A stretch of 64,000 nucleotides of DNA from Pogostemon cablin (taxonomy: Eukaryota > Streptophyta > Magnoliopsida > Lamiales > Lamiaceae). The notes below the pieces were generated by a model. The model ran no database searches, was not told the DNA's origin, and saw only the letters and a program-made list of their open reading frames with translations. A program made the translations under genes and the position numbers. Positions 1 through 11,177 of this stretch are shown in pieces. Every line of letters begins with the position of its first letter. Within the stretch, counting starts at the first letter, position 1. The DNA lies in assembly GCA_023678885.1 (NCBI GenBank), contig CM043002.1, forward strand, positions 2,808,022 through 2,872,021. Reading direction: 5' to 3'.

Positions 1-1275
1 ATATTACCACGTGTCTATTATTGCATTATTGCATTTTCACACACTCATTAATTTCTTTGATTTTTTATTTCATTTTGACTGCCAACTTTCACACTTGGGA
101 TTCATGATTAAGACAGTGATGCTTCTTCTAAATTCCAATATTATTTCATTATAGACAGTATACTAACTCATATGATGCACATTTTTATTATGTCATGTAT
201 TTATGTGAATCGGTTTCGTATGTGTATCTTTAATACATAAAAAATTTATTTGTCAAAGAGAGAAATTATTATTCTTATGAACAACAAATAATTAATCATA
301 TTCAAATTCTAATGTTGTAAATTTCAACACTCTATTTTAAAAGAATAATAAATTACTATTATTTAAAAAATAATTTATCACGCTTGAGAGTAATAGTTGT
401 CATTTAAAAAAATTAAAATTCAAGTACAGTGTAAAACTCAGACGAACCAAAGTAGGAGGATTTGGATCGTACTATAATGCTATGAAGCGCAAATGAGTAT
501 GTTGGGGTGTATTTGAAATAAATAGGGATGAACCCTATATTTATATACACCACCTCCGTCTCTTAAAAAAATGAATATGCAATCAATAACATAATTAATT
601 GATACAATTGAGGATTATTTTAGAAACTATGATATACTTGTCTTTTTATACTTTATAGTTTATATCACATCAATTAGAGATCTTGATTGAAGCCATGTAA
701 TAAGTTTGACCAGATGTTACAGCAAGTCCGGGCTCTACAGATATAGTTGTCTAGATTCATTCACAAAAAAAAATCGATTTAGAGATTAATATATTAAGCA
801 AATACTGTTTAATTCCACCAATATTAAATTGGTAACCTCAATTAAATTGGTGATTTAAAAACCCATTTTGATTTTATAAACCAACTTCCCCATCAATAAC
901 AAGTGTGTAGTTTTACTGCTCCCTAAATTTTGATCTTTGAGTGTAATTTGACTTAGTTAGATAGTAGATTTTTTTATATTGTATTCATTCATTCCATCAA
1001 TAAAGATGTTTCATCTTTCAAGTGTGGATGTATAAAGGTGGATTAATATCGAACCATTATACGTCATTCGAGTTCATTTTCTTCGTTTTTGCGTTATCAT
1101 TTCATGTTGTGTGTTTTTCTTGACATGATATTGCTTCCGAAAACACGAAACAATTTTATTATATTTTTCCTGTCAAAATCTAGTTTATTTAGAGACATAA
1201 TCTAATTGTAACAGTGACTTACATTTATCCGTTCCCTAATTAATAAATTTGCTTGGAATTATTAAATTTTCCACA
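1..1275. other. AT-rich intergenic sequence
   Basis: This flank of the Ty3 element is AT-rich and full of stop codons in all frames. I see no convincing coding exon, RNA gene or complete transposon in it. Confidence 0.6.
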
Positions 1276-1280
1276 GTTAA

Positions 1281-3646
1281 TATAATATCTTAGCCCAACT
1301 ATATTTTTGTTAGAAAGCCCAAAACCTAATTATTTATTTTTATGGCCCAAAAGGCCAGCCCTATCTTAGCCCAACTAGATTTTTGTTAGAAAGCCCAAAA
1401 CCTAATTATTTATTTTTATGGCCCAAAAGGTCAGCCCAATTAAGCCCAATTAGAATTTTTTTAGAAAGCCCAAACTTATTTATTTATTTATTTTGTGGCC
1501 CAAAGTTTCAGCCCACTTAAATGGCCTGATATATAATTAGTAAGACTAAAGTTAAAAAAAAAGAGAGAGAAGAACGGGAGAAGAAAAGCAAAAGAGGGGA
1601 AAGAAGAGAGGAAGAGGAGAAACCCTTGTTGACCAAATTCTCCCTTACAACCCTCATCCTAGGTGGTTTTTAAGTTGTTTTGAGGTAAGTGGTGTGTGAA
1701 TTAAGCTTCCTTCTTCCATAATTTTGTAATTTTGTGGGGTTTTTCTTTTTGGTATGTGGGTAATTTGCAGACTGTTCGAACTGATTTTGAGATAGCTATT
1801 GCCCTTGAAACTTTGCAAACTTAATTTCTGTACGTAGCTGAACTCGTTAGCTTTCCGTAGCCACTTGAAACGCCTCAATCTGATTATTCTACAATTAGTT
1901 ATGATTTTTCTCGTAAACTGCCGCTAGCAGGAAAATTTCAGAATTTTTATGTCGAATTCAAACTTATTTTCTATCGTTTCGTCTAGTTAATGTATTGAAA
2001 CGGGTTATGTGGGATTGGGAACTGATGTTAAGGAGTTACATACTATTTTTTATTTAATATCGACTCGTTCGAAATCGATTAGGATTTGTTTTTAGTAATG
2101 AAAGGGATGTTACCACTAATAGTTAGTTATATTTAATTTGTCTTTAATTGCTCATCTCCTTTCTAGGTAAAGAACCATCGACGAAGAGCAAGGAACCGAC
2201 TTCAGATTCCGGAGAGAGTTAATCACTTCCTTGTGAGTTGATAATTCGGGAACGCCTTCTCTTGTGGGAAGTGTGGACCCTAGATAAATGTGCATTTATT
2301 TTAGTTTTAGTTAATTGATAAGAAAATTATTTGGTATTGTGTTATGTGGTAAAGAGCCTGGTTGGCTCGATTTCTCTAGTTAGAGTCCTGTTAGCCATTT
2401 TATGAGTATTATAGATTTTAACTTATGTTGAAGAGTCTTGCCGGCTCGGTATCTGATAACATTTGTTGTGAATTATTTGAGAATTGATTTCTGGTTATTC
2501 TTGTGTGCTATTAAGACTCTAACTTGAGTCGTTATTCATCTTATGATGCACATGCATATGTATGCCTGGTACCAAGGTTAAGTAGCCCGAATTGGTCACG
2601 GTTCGGGTGAGTTGGAGCGACATTGATTAAGTAGCCCGAATTGTCGCGGTTCGGGTGAGTTAGAGTGACAACCAAGTTGCCCGGGATTGGCAAACCCGCG
2701 TGAGTTAGATCTAACGGGGCACCTGTCCATTTGCCAAATACTGAACTCTGGAGGGTGATCGTTAGATGGATTAGTCTATTATAGGCTCAGTCAACGTCAC
2801 CGGTGTGGGACATGCATGTCATATATGTTTATATGTTTGATCATTTCAAGTATTCAGTCGATATTGAATTGTGAACTTTAGCACTTGGCGTTGAGAAAGA
2901 ATATTAATGTGCATTTTATCTAGAGTAACGGTGACGGGCTTGTACTGTCTCTCGACGGAGAGCTCAGTTCGAGGAGGATATTGACTACCCACGCGTCTTT
3001 TTTGTGATAACATGTTGTTTGAACAAATTGTGTTATTCGTAAATGTGCACTAAGGTTTTTATTTTCATTTATATGTACACTGAGTGAGAAATAGTTATTG
3101 TGAGACGAAATGTGGGATTTTATGTTATGAACCGCGAGTGGAATACATGCTTCGTATAAGGGTCGGGGTGACCGGCTTATCACCTCACTGAGCCAGTGGT
3201 TTTGCTCACCCCCATCATTCTTTCCTTTTCAGGCTGTTGATATCGTTTTGGTTGGAGGTTTGCCTATCGTTTGCTCGTCATCCAATCCGTGTTTTGGGTA
3301 CTTCCTCTTTTATGTAAATTGATGGATTCATTGGCGAGATTGTATAGTTTATATTTGGTGACCCACTTGATGTTCTTTTTGTACCTTCGCGATGTTATAT
3401 CGTTCATGTATATTTTCTTTAAACTAAGTTACACCGTTGTATTTTGTACCTTTGTAAATCCTTGTTGATACTTTATGAGATGATGTCCTCGGGTTGTACC
3501 CGTTGTTATCAGTTGTTCAGTTCTACAGGTACTTGATAGCAAGCCTTACGTTTTCTATAAACTTTGTGGAGTGGAGTGCACCCATTCTGCAAAATTTATG
3601 GTTAACGTGGCGGTTGTCGCGTTCTGTCTGGGGTCGGGGCGTGACA
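1281..3646 (+). repeat. 5' LTR of the Ty3 element
   Basis: The LTR starts TATAATATCTTAGCCC and ends GGGGCGTGACA. It matches 8807-11172 at a constant offset of 7526 with no indel. The first base pair reads TA where most LTRs have TG. A purine-rich GA stretch lies at about 1553-1625. Several short ORFs inside are conserved between the two LTRs only because the copies are young; none resembles a known protein. Confidence 0.95.
1287..1513 (+). repeat. Three ~76-bp tandem units at the start of the LTR
   Basis: Units begin at about 1287, 1363 and 1438, each built on ATCTTAGCCCAAC...AGAAAGCCCAAA...TATGGCCCAAAAGG. The first two are nearly identical and the third is degraded. The same array recurs in the 3' LTR from 8813. 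The repeated GCCCAA motif is what draws the eye. Confidence 0.85.
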
Positions 3647-3653
3647 ACTTTCT

Positions 3654-3665
3654 TGGTATCAGAGC
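3654..3665 (+). other. Primer-binding site (initiator Met-tRNA)
   Basis: TGGTATCAGAGC, 7 bases after the 5' LTR, is the usual plant retrotransposon site complementary to the 3' end of initiator methionine tRNA. It primes minus-strand cDNA synthesis. Confidence 0.92.
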
Positions 3666-3794
3666 CTGGTTTTATGATTCTCATTCTTTTTGAGTCGAGC
3701 CAATGAGTCCAACTTTGTTTCTATGTCATCCTAAGGTATCGTATTACTTTGATGTTGACCTTGCATTTTCTTTCCTTTCTTCCTTTCAGTCATT

Positions 3795-5237
3795 ATGGCA
3801 CCTCCAGTTCGTCGTCGAGGTCGAGGTCGAGGACACGCTCCTCGTGATCCTCCGAGTCCTCTACTCTCTTCTGTTCCTCGTGGACCTCGAGGACATGTTT
3901 CTTCTGATCATGTCGTTCCTCCGACGGCTACGGACCCTATCAATTCTGATCATAGGGTGCCGGTTTTCCAGGTAGAGCAACCACGAGCCCAGTTGCGGGT
4001 TGAGCACATGATGACACCCGAGCAGTACCAATTGTATTATGATCACATTCGAATACATGGTGTTCCACCACCTACAACTGCTCATACAACTACGACTGTC
4101 ACTGAAGAGGTTCTTCATGCTAATGAATCGATTCAACCTACAACTAATGTACCAGTTTTTACTCCAGAAATGGCTTTAGGAGGTTCTACTTCTCGAGGTG
4201 CACTTTTTATACCTGATTTGGTGAAAACAGTTGAAAACATGGGGACATCGAAATTTGACGGTGCAAGAGATGTTTCTAAAGCGGGGGCATGGTTAAAGGA
4301 GATTACAGAGACCTTTGACACTTTGATGATTGAAGAATGTTATCGTGTGGTCATTGCAACCAAACTGTTAGGCCCAGATGCACGACGATGGTGGCAGAAT
4401 CTAAAAGAGACATCTTCGGTTACTATTACGTGGGCTATCTTTGTGGAACGATTCAAAGATCGATACTTCTCTCAGTACATCAAGGATCAAAAGAGAAAGG
4501 AGTTCTTCAACCTATTTCAAGGCATTATGTCGGTCGTGGAGTACGAAAGCAAATTTCTGGAATTGCGAGAATTCGCTCCTGAGTCATATACGACGAGAGA
4601 CTTATGCAAGAGATTTGAAGATGGTCTTAATTTAAATATTCGAGATCGCATCAAGTCTGGAGACAAGTACGAGAGTCTTGACGATCTCGTAGAAGAAGCC
4701 ATGAGGGTAGAAGGTTTAGTTCAGGCGAGACATAAGCTTGCAGAACGATCTCAAAAGAAAAGGCAAGGGAGCGCATTTCCAGGAAATGCATCGAAGGTGT
4801 ATAGGGGTGTGGGATCTTCGCGTGGCGCACCAAGTTCGGTATCTATTAGTTTTCCTCAACCTCGGGAGCAGTTTGGTAGAGGCGGGAGCAATGTCTCGGG
4901 ATCGGTTGGTGAAAATCGCAAGTGCCAGAATTGCCTAAAATATCATGACGGCCCCTGTAAGGCTCCTCAAGTATGTTTTCAGTGTCGACAGCCGGGGCAT
5001 ATGCGAAGTTCTTGTCCTCAGCTTATGGGAACGAGCAGTCAGGGTTCTGGTCAGCTTCGTGGTAAACTAACATATTCTACACCCAGAGATACTCGATCTG
5101 CAGTTACCAGAGTGCCCGATGCCTCAAGCGGCCCTAGTACTCAATCACCTATGCAAGGAAGGAAGCAAACTAGAGTATTTCATATTTCCCAGGAAGAGGC
5201 TCGCTCAGATCCGAAGGTTGTGACAGGTAATTTATAA
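3795..5237 (+). CDS. Ty3 Gag (480 aa when unspliced)
   Basis: This is the structural Gag protein that forms the cytoplasmic virus-like particle. It starts at an ATG after an Arg/Gly-rich leader (MAPPVRRRGRGRG). A retrotransposon-gag domain covers roughly residues 150-290, with the conserved LGPDARRWWQNL segment near 193. A CCHC zinc knuckle, CFQCRQPGHMRSSC, sits near residues 394-407. The unspliced frame ends at TAA 5235-5237, only three codons past a good 5' splice site (G|GTAATT at 5226/5227). Removing 5227-5366 would let the frame run straight into the protease, so this ORF probably gives Gag from unspliced RNA and Gag-Pol from spliced RNA. Confidence 0.9.
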   Translation: MAPPVRRRGRGRGHAPRDPPSPLLSSVPRGPRGHVSSDHVVPPTATDPINSDHRVPVFQVEQPRAQLRVEHMMTPEQYQLYYDHIRIHGVPPPTTAHTTTTVTEEVLHANESIQPTTNVPVFTPEMALGGSTSRGALFIPDLVKTVENMGTSKFDGARDVSKAGAWLKEITETFDTLMIEECYRVVIATKLLGPDARRWWQNLKETSSVTITWAIFVERFKDRYFSQYIKDQKRKEFFNLFQGIMSVVEYESKFLELREFAPESYTTRDLCKRFEDGLNLNIRDRIKSGDKYESLDDLVEEAMRVEGLVQARHKLAERSQKKRQGSAFPGNASKVYRGVGSSRGAPSSVSISFPQPREQFGRGGSNVSGSVGENRKCQNCLKYHDGPCKAPQVCFQCRQPGHMRSSCPQLMGTSSQGSGQLRGKLTYSTPRDTRSAVTRVPDASSGPSTQSPMQGRKQTRVFHISQEEARSDPKVVTGNL

Positions 5238-5366
5238 TCTGAGTATTTTCACATGCTAAATCTAACCCCGCCTTGTTATGCCACTTGATTACGAATAAAA
5301 CATTCGTAAGAAATTCTATCTTTCCGAATTTTTAAATCACAATCTCACCTAATATTGCTTCTTTAG
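5227..5366 (+). other. Predicted 140-nt intron between gag and pol
   Basis: The donor reads ACAG|GTAATT. The acceptor reads TTGCTTCTTTAG|GC after a T-rich stretch, with a CTAAT branch-point-like motif at about 5349-5353. The segment has stops in the gag frame. Gag is in frame 0 and pol in frame 2. Removing these 140 nt puts them in one frame with a glycine codon (GGC) across the junction, leading into the protease strand that normally follows in single-ORF relatives. No transcript data were available. Confidence 0.75.
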
Positions 5367-8300
5367 GCCATGTGTTTGTGGGAGACCATCAGGTCTACGC
5401 TTTATTTGACCCAGGTTCTGATAGGTCTTATATCCGAGATGATCTTACTTCGATCTTAGATTATCCTATCTCTCATTTGTCACCTGGAATCATCGTTCAT
5501 ACCCCTCTTGGAGAGCGTCTAATTCGTGATTCGGTATTCCTTGGTTGTCCATTGAAGATCAAAGATGTCATTTTAGAGGCTGAATTGATACCATTGCCTT
5601 TGATTGATCTTGATGTTATTCTTGGCATGGATTGGCTTTCTTCTCATCATGCAATTCTCGATTGCCACGAGAAGCTTGTTATTTTTCGTAGACCAGGATT
5701 CTCAGAACTTGTTTTTGAAGGTAAACTTCAAACGAGATCCCTCTCTTTTATTTCAATGTTGACTGCGCATAAATTAATGCGTAAGGGTTGTGAGGCATTC
5801 TTGGCATTTGTCATCGATACTTCTCTTTCTGAAACTAAACTAGATGACATCCCAATCGTGAATGAATTTCCTGATGTCTTTCCCGAAGACTTACCAGGAC
5901 AACCTCCGAATCGAGAGATTGATTTTTCCATTGACGTACTTCCTGGAATCACACCTATATCGATTACTCCATATCGAATGTCGCCTGCTGAGCTCAAGGA
6001 ACTCCAGACACAACTTGGGGAATTATTGGAGAAGGGGTTCATACGACCTAGCACATCTCCGTGGGGTGCTCCAGTTCTTTTTGTCAAGAAGAAAGATGGA
6101 TCACTTCGCCTATGTGTTGACTACCGTCAATTGAACAAGGTGACAATTAAGAACAAATATCCTCTTCCAAGAATCGATGATCTGTTTGATCAATTACAAG
6201 GAGCAACTGTGTTCTCAAAAATTGATTTGCGATCCGGTTATCACCAACTCAAGATTAGGGAATCTGATCTCCCTAAGTCTGCTTTTCGAACCAGATACGG
6301 TCATTTTGAATTTTGTGTTATGCCTTTTGGACTTACAAATGCTCCTGCAGCTTTTATGGATCTTATGAATCGGGTCTTTCGGCCGTGCTTAGATAAGTTT
6401 GTCATCATCTTCATTGATGACATTCTTATTTATTCTAAATCGGACGACGAGCATTCTCATCATCTAAGAATTGCTCTGAACATTCTCAGAGAAAACCAGC
6501 TTTATGCTAAATTCTCGAAGTGTGAATTTTGGCTTCGCGAGGTAAGCTTTTTGGGTCATCACATTTCTAAAGAAGGAATCTACGTCGATCCAGTGAAGAT
6601 TCAAGCTATACTAGATTGGGAGCGTCCAAAGAACGTGACAGAGATTCGTAGTTTTCTGGGATTAGCTGGATATTATCGACGGTTTGTCAAAGACTTTTCG
6701 TTATTGGCTTCATCTTTGACTAAATTGACTCGGAAAGGGGTAAAATTTGAATGGAATGAAGAATGCGACGAAGCATTTCAAGAATTGAAAAGACGACTCG
6801 TTTCAGCTCCTATTCTTGCTTTGCCAGACCCAGCGATTGGAGAATTTACCATTTATAGCGACGCCTCGAGACAAGGATTAGGATGCGTTCTCATGCAAGA
6901 AGGAAAGGTTATTGCCTACGCTTCAAGGCAATTGAAGAAGAACGAAGAAAATTATCCTACACATGATTTAGAGTTGGCTGCAATCGTCTTTGCATTGAAG
7001 ATCTGGAGGCACTATCTGTATGGTGCAACTTGTCGGGTTTTCACTGATCACAAGAGCTTAAAGTATATCACCACCCAAAAGGAGCTCAACCTCAGGCAAA
7101 GGCGATGGATGGAGTTGATTAGTGACTATGACTTAGTCATCGATTATCATCCTGGTAAGGCGAACGTTGTTGCAGATGCTCTGAGTAGAAAGTCTTCTAC
7201 CTCACTTGCTTCGATTCAATCTTTTTATCTTCCTATGTTGGAGCAATTTAAATCTTTACACATTTCGCTCGATTGTGAAAAGTCTAATGATTCTGCCTTA
7301 ATCGCCAAATTCGAGGTTAGACCTACCTTGTTCGAGCAAATTCGAGAAAGACAATCACACGATGTTTATTTACAACAGAAGATTGTAAAGCTAAATCAAG
7401 GAAAAGAAACCGAATTTCGAATTCGGGATGATGGACTTCTTACTTTTAAAAATCGTGTTTGTGTTCCATCAGAACTTGATGTTCGTAGAGCTATTCTTGA
7501 GGAAGCCCATTCTTCAGCCTATGCTATGCATCCTGGTAGTACCAAAATGTACAGAACACTTCGGGAGCATTATTGGTGGCCAGGTATGAAACGGGACATT
7601 ACTGAATTTGTATCAAAGTGCTTATCATGCCAACAGATTAAAGCGGAACACCAAAAACCAGCTGGTATGCTTCAACCACTACCTATTCCTGAGTGGAAAT
7701 GGGAAAACGTCACAATGGATTTTGTTTCTGGTTTACCTCGAACCCAAAAGGGTTTTGACTCAATTTGGGTCATTGTCGATCGTCTGACGAAATCGGCACA
7801 TTTCCTTCCAGTGCATACTAACGAATCTTTAGAGAAACTTGCCAAGTTATATGTCGATGAGATCGTGAGATTGCACGGAGTACCAGTGTCAATCATATCT
7901 GACCGTGATCCAAGATTCACTTCCCGTTTTTGGCCTAGTCTGCAGAAAGCGCTAGGTACAAAATTACTATTCAGTACCTCGTTTCATCCACAGACTGATG
8001 GACAGTCAGAGAGAACTATACAGACACTAGAAGACATGCTACGTGCAGTGGTGTTGAATTTGGGAGGTAGCTGGGATAAGTACGTGACTTTGGTGGAGTT
8101 CGCTTATAACAACAGTTATCATTCAAGCATTGGAATGCCCCCGTACGAAGCTCTGTATGGCCGAAAGTGTCGAACACCACTCTTTTGGGATGAGGTTGGC
8201 GAGAGACAAATCGAACAAGTAGAGCTAATCGAAGATGCGAAGGCAAAAATACAACTTATTCGAGACAGACTTAAGGCAGCGCAAGATCGACAGAAAAGCT

Positions 8301-8839
8301 ACGCAGATAATAGGAGGCGCGATTTGGAGTTTAATGAAGGAGACAAAGTTTTTCTGAAAGTTTCTCCATGGAAGGGCGTGTTGCGATTTCGCCGTCGAGG
8401 AAAGTTGAGTCCAAGGTATATTGGCCCGTTTACGATCGTGCAAAGGATTGGTCGTGTTGCATATCGACTTGAGCTACCATCGGAATTGTCGAAGATTCAC
8501 GATGTCTTCCATGTCTCTATGCTTAGAAAATATGAACCAGATCCTTCGCACGTGCTCAAAGATCCCCCAGTTGTATTAAAGGAAAATCTATCGTACGAAG
8601 TACAACCTGTTCAAATTGTAGATCGCCGAGAGAAAATGCTTCGTAACAAATCCATTCCTATGGTGAGAGTTCTATGGAGAAGTGATCAAATTGAAGAAGA
8701 AACATGGGAACCAGAGTCAGTCATGCGTCAACACCATCCAAATCTCTTTTCATCTCTAGGTACATTTATGTTTCGAGGACGAAACTTTTTAGAGGAGGGG
8801 ATACTTTATAATATCTTAGCCCAACTATATTTTTGTTAG
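5367..8839 (+). CDS. Ty3 Pol: protease, RT, RNase H, integrase, chromodomain
   Basis: The frame is uninterrupted for about 1155 codons from 5372. Numbering from there, an aspartic protease motif lies at residues 12-17 (FDPGSD, with Pro where Ser/Thr is usual). Reverse transcriptase has its catalytic FIDD at residues 347-350 (6410-6421). RNase H follows (YSDAS near 6853). The integrase zinc domain starts at HPGSTKMY (about 7529) and the catalytic core includes SDRDPRF (about 7900) and DGQSERT (about 7997). The C-terminal segment VRVLWRSDQIEEETWEPE (about 8660-8714) is chromodomain-like, as in the Tekay/Del lineage. The stop codon falls 30 bases inside the 3' LTR, so the LTR supplies the last residues. 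There is no ATG at the head of this frame, which supports expression through splicing from gag. Confidence 0.92.
8791..8801 (+). other. Polypurine tract
   Basis: AGAGGAGGGGA lies five bases before the 3' LTR. It primes plus-strand cDNA synthesis. The short spacer TACTT separates it from the LTR start. Confidence 0.8.
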
Positions 8840-11172
8840 AAAGCCCAAAACCTAATTATTTATTTTTATGGCCCAAAAGGCCAGCCCTATCTTAGCCCAA
8901 CTAGATTTTTGTTAGAAAGCCCAAAACCTAATTATTTATTTTTATGGCCCAAAAGGTCAGCCCAATTAAGCCCAATTAGAATTTTTTTAGAAAGCCCAAA
9001 CTTATTTATTTATTTATTTTGTGGCCCAAAGTTTCAGCCCACTTAAATGGCCTGATATATAATTAGTAAGACTAAAGTTAAAAAAAAAGAGAGAGAAGAA
9101 CGGGAGAAGAAAAGCAAAAGAGGGGAAAGAAGAGAGGAAGAGGAGAAACCCTTGTTGACCAAATTCTCCCTTACAACCCTCATCCTAGGTGGTTTTTAAG
9201 TTGTTTTGAGGTAAGTGGTGTGTGAATTAAGCTTCCTTCTTCCATAATTTTGTAATTTTGTGGGGTTTTTCTTTTTGGTATGTGGGTAATTTGCAGACTG
9301 TTCGAACTGATTTTGAGATAGCTATTGCCCTTGAAACTTTGCAAACTTAATTTCTGTACGTAGCTGAACTCGTTAGCTTTCCGTAGCCACTTGAAACGCC
9401 TCAATCTGATTATTCTACAATTAGTTATGATTTTTCTCGTAAACTGCCGCTAGCAGGAAAATTTCAGAATTTTTATGTTGAATTCAAACTTATTTTCTAT
9501 CGTTTCGTCTAGTTAATGTATTGAAACGGGTTATGTGGGATTGGGAACTGATGTTAAGGAGTTACATACTATTTTTTATTTAATATCGACTCGTTCGAAA
9601 TCGATTAGGATTTGTTTTTAGCAATGAAAGGGATGTTACCACTAATAGTTAGTTATATTTAATTTGTCTTTAATTGCTCATCTCCTTTCTAGGTAAAGAA
9701 CCATCGACGAAGAGCAAGGAACCGACTTCAGATTCCGGAGAGAGTTAATCACTTCCTTGTGAGTTGATAATTCGGGAACGTCTTCTCTTGTGGGAAGTGT
9801 GGACCCTCGATAAATGTGCATTTATTTTAGTTTTAGTTAATTGATAAGAAAATTATTTGGTATTGTGTTATGTGGTAAAGAGCCTGGTTGGCTCGATTTC
9901 TCTGGTTAGAGTCCTGTTAGCCATTTTATGAGTATTATTGATTTTAACTTATGTTGAAGAGTCTTGCCGGCTCGGTATCTGATAACATTTGTTGTGAATT
10001 ATTTGAGAATTGATTTCTGGTTATTCTTGTGTGCTATTAAGACTCTAACTTGAGTCGTTATTCATCTTATGATGCACATGCATATGTATGCCTGGTACCA
10101 AGGTTAAGTAGCCCGAATTGGTCACGGTTCGGGTGAGTTGGAGCGACATTGATTAAGTAGCCCGAATTGTCGCGGTTCGGGTGAGTTAGAGTGACAACCA
10201 AGTTGCCCGGGATTGGCAAACCCGCGTGAGTTAGATCTAACGGGGCACCTATCCATTTGCCAAATACTGAACTCTGGAGGGTGATCGTTAGATGGATTAG
10301 TCTATTATAGGCTCAGTCAACGTCACCGGTGTGGGACATGCATGTCATATATGTTTATATGTTTGATCATTTCAAGTATTCAGTCGATATTGAATTGTGA
10401 ACTTTAGCACTTGGCGTTGAGAAAGAATATTAATGTGCATTTTATCTAGAGTAACGGTGACGGGCTTGTACTGTCTCTCGACGGAGAGCTCAGTTCGAGG
10501 AGGATATTGACTACCCACGCGTCTTTTTTGTGATAACATATTGTTTGAACAAATTGTGTTATTCGTAAATGTGCACTAAGGTTTTTATTTTCATTTATAT
10601 GTACACTGAGTGAGAAATAGTTATTGTGAGACGAAATGTGGGATTTTATGTTATGAACCGCGAGTGGAATACATGCTTCGTATAAGGGTCGGGGTGACCG
10701 GCTTATCACCTCACTGAGCCAGTGGTTTTGCTCACCCCCATCATTCTTTCCTTTTCAGGCTGTTGATATCGTTTTGGTTGGAGGTTTGCCTATCGTTTGC
10801 TCGTCATCCAATCCGTGTTTTGGGTACTTCCTCTTTTATGTAAATTGACGGATTCATTGGCGAGATTGTATAGTTTATATTTGGTGACCCCCTTGATGTT
10901 CTTTTTGTACCTTCGCGATGTTATATCGTTCATGTATATTTTCTTTAAACTAAGTTACACCGTTGTATTTTGTACCTTTGTAAATCCTTGTTGATACTTT
11001 ATGAGATGATGTCCTCGGGTTGTACCCGTTGTTATCAGTTGTTCAGTTCTACAGGTACTTGATAGCAAGCCTTACGTTTTCTATAAACTTTGTGGAGTGG
11101 AGTGCACCCATTCTGCAAAATTTATGGTTAACGTGGCGGTTGTCGCGTTCTGTCTGGGGTCGGGGCGTGACA
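8807..11172 (+). repeat. 3' LTR of the Ty3 element
   Basis: It is the same length as the 5' LTR and about 99.6% identical by eye. Example differences are C/T near 1953 versus 9479, and T/C at 3322 versus 10848. It is followed by the duplicated target GTTAA at 11173-11177. Confidence 0.95.
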
Positions 11173-11177
11173 GTTAA

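Larger units (their letters stand above)
1281..11172 (+). mobile_element. Intact Ty3-type LTR retrotransposon (chromovirus, Tekay/Del-like)
   Basis: Two LTRs of exactly 2366 bp (1281-3646 and 8807-11172) bound an internal region with a primer-binding site, gag, pol and a polypurine tract. The 5-bp duplication GTTAA lies at 1276-1280 and 11173-11177. By eye the LTRs differ at about ten positions (roughly 0.4%), all substitutions, which points to a recent insertion. The domain order protease, reverse transcriptase, RNase H, integrase, then a C-terminal chromodomain-like segment places it among Ty3 chromoviruses. Gag and pol are both open, so the copy looks potentially autonomous. The LTR ends are TA...CA rather than TG...CA. 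Confidence 0.95.

Noticed and set aside
1654..1878. 74-codon minus ORF repeated at 9180-9404
   Set aside because: The identity is due only to the two young LTRs; no recognisable domain and no reason for selection.
4651..4833. Small ORFs in and opposite gag
   Set aside because: They are out-of-frame shadows with no conserved features.
5235..5372. Stop-codon readthrough or ribosomal frameshift as the gag-pol mechanism
   Set aside because: About 140 nt with stops separates the frames and there is no slippery site at the gag stop; splice signals explain the join exactly.
5728..6087. 119-codon minus ORF within pol
   Set aside because: It is the shadow of the reverse transcriptase frame.
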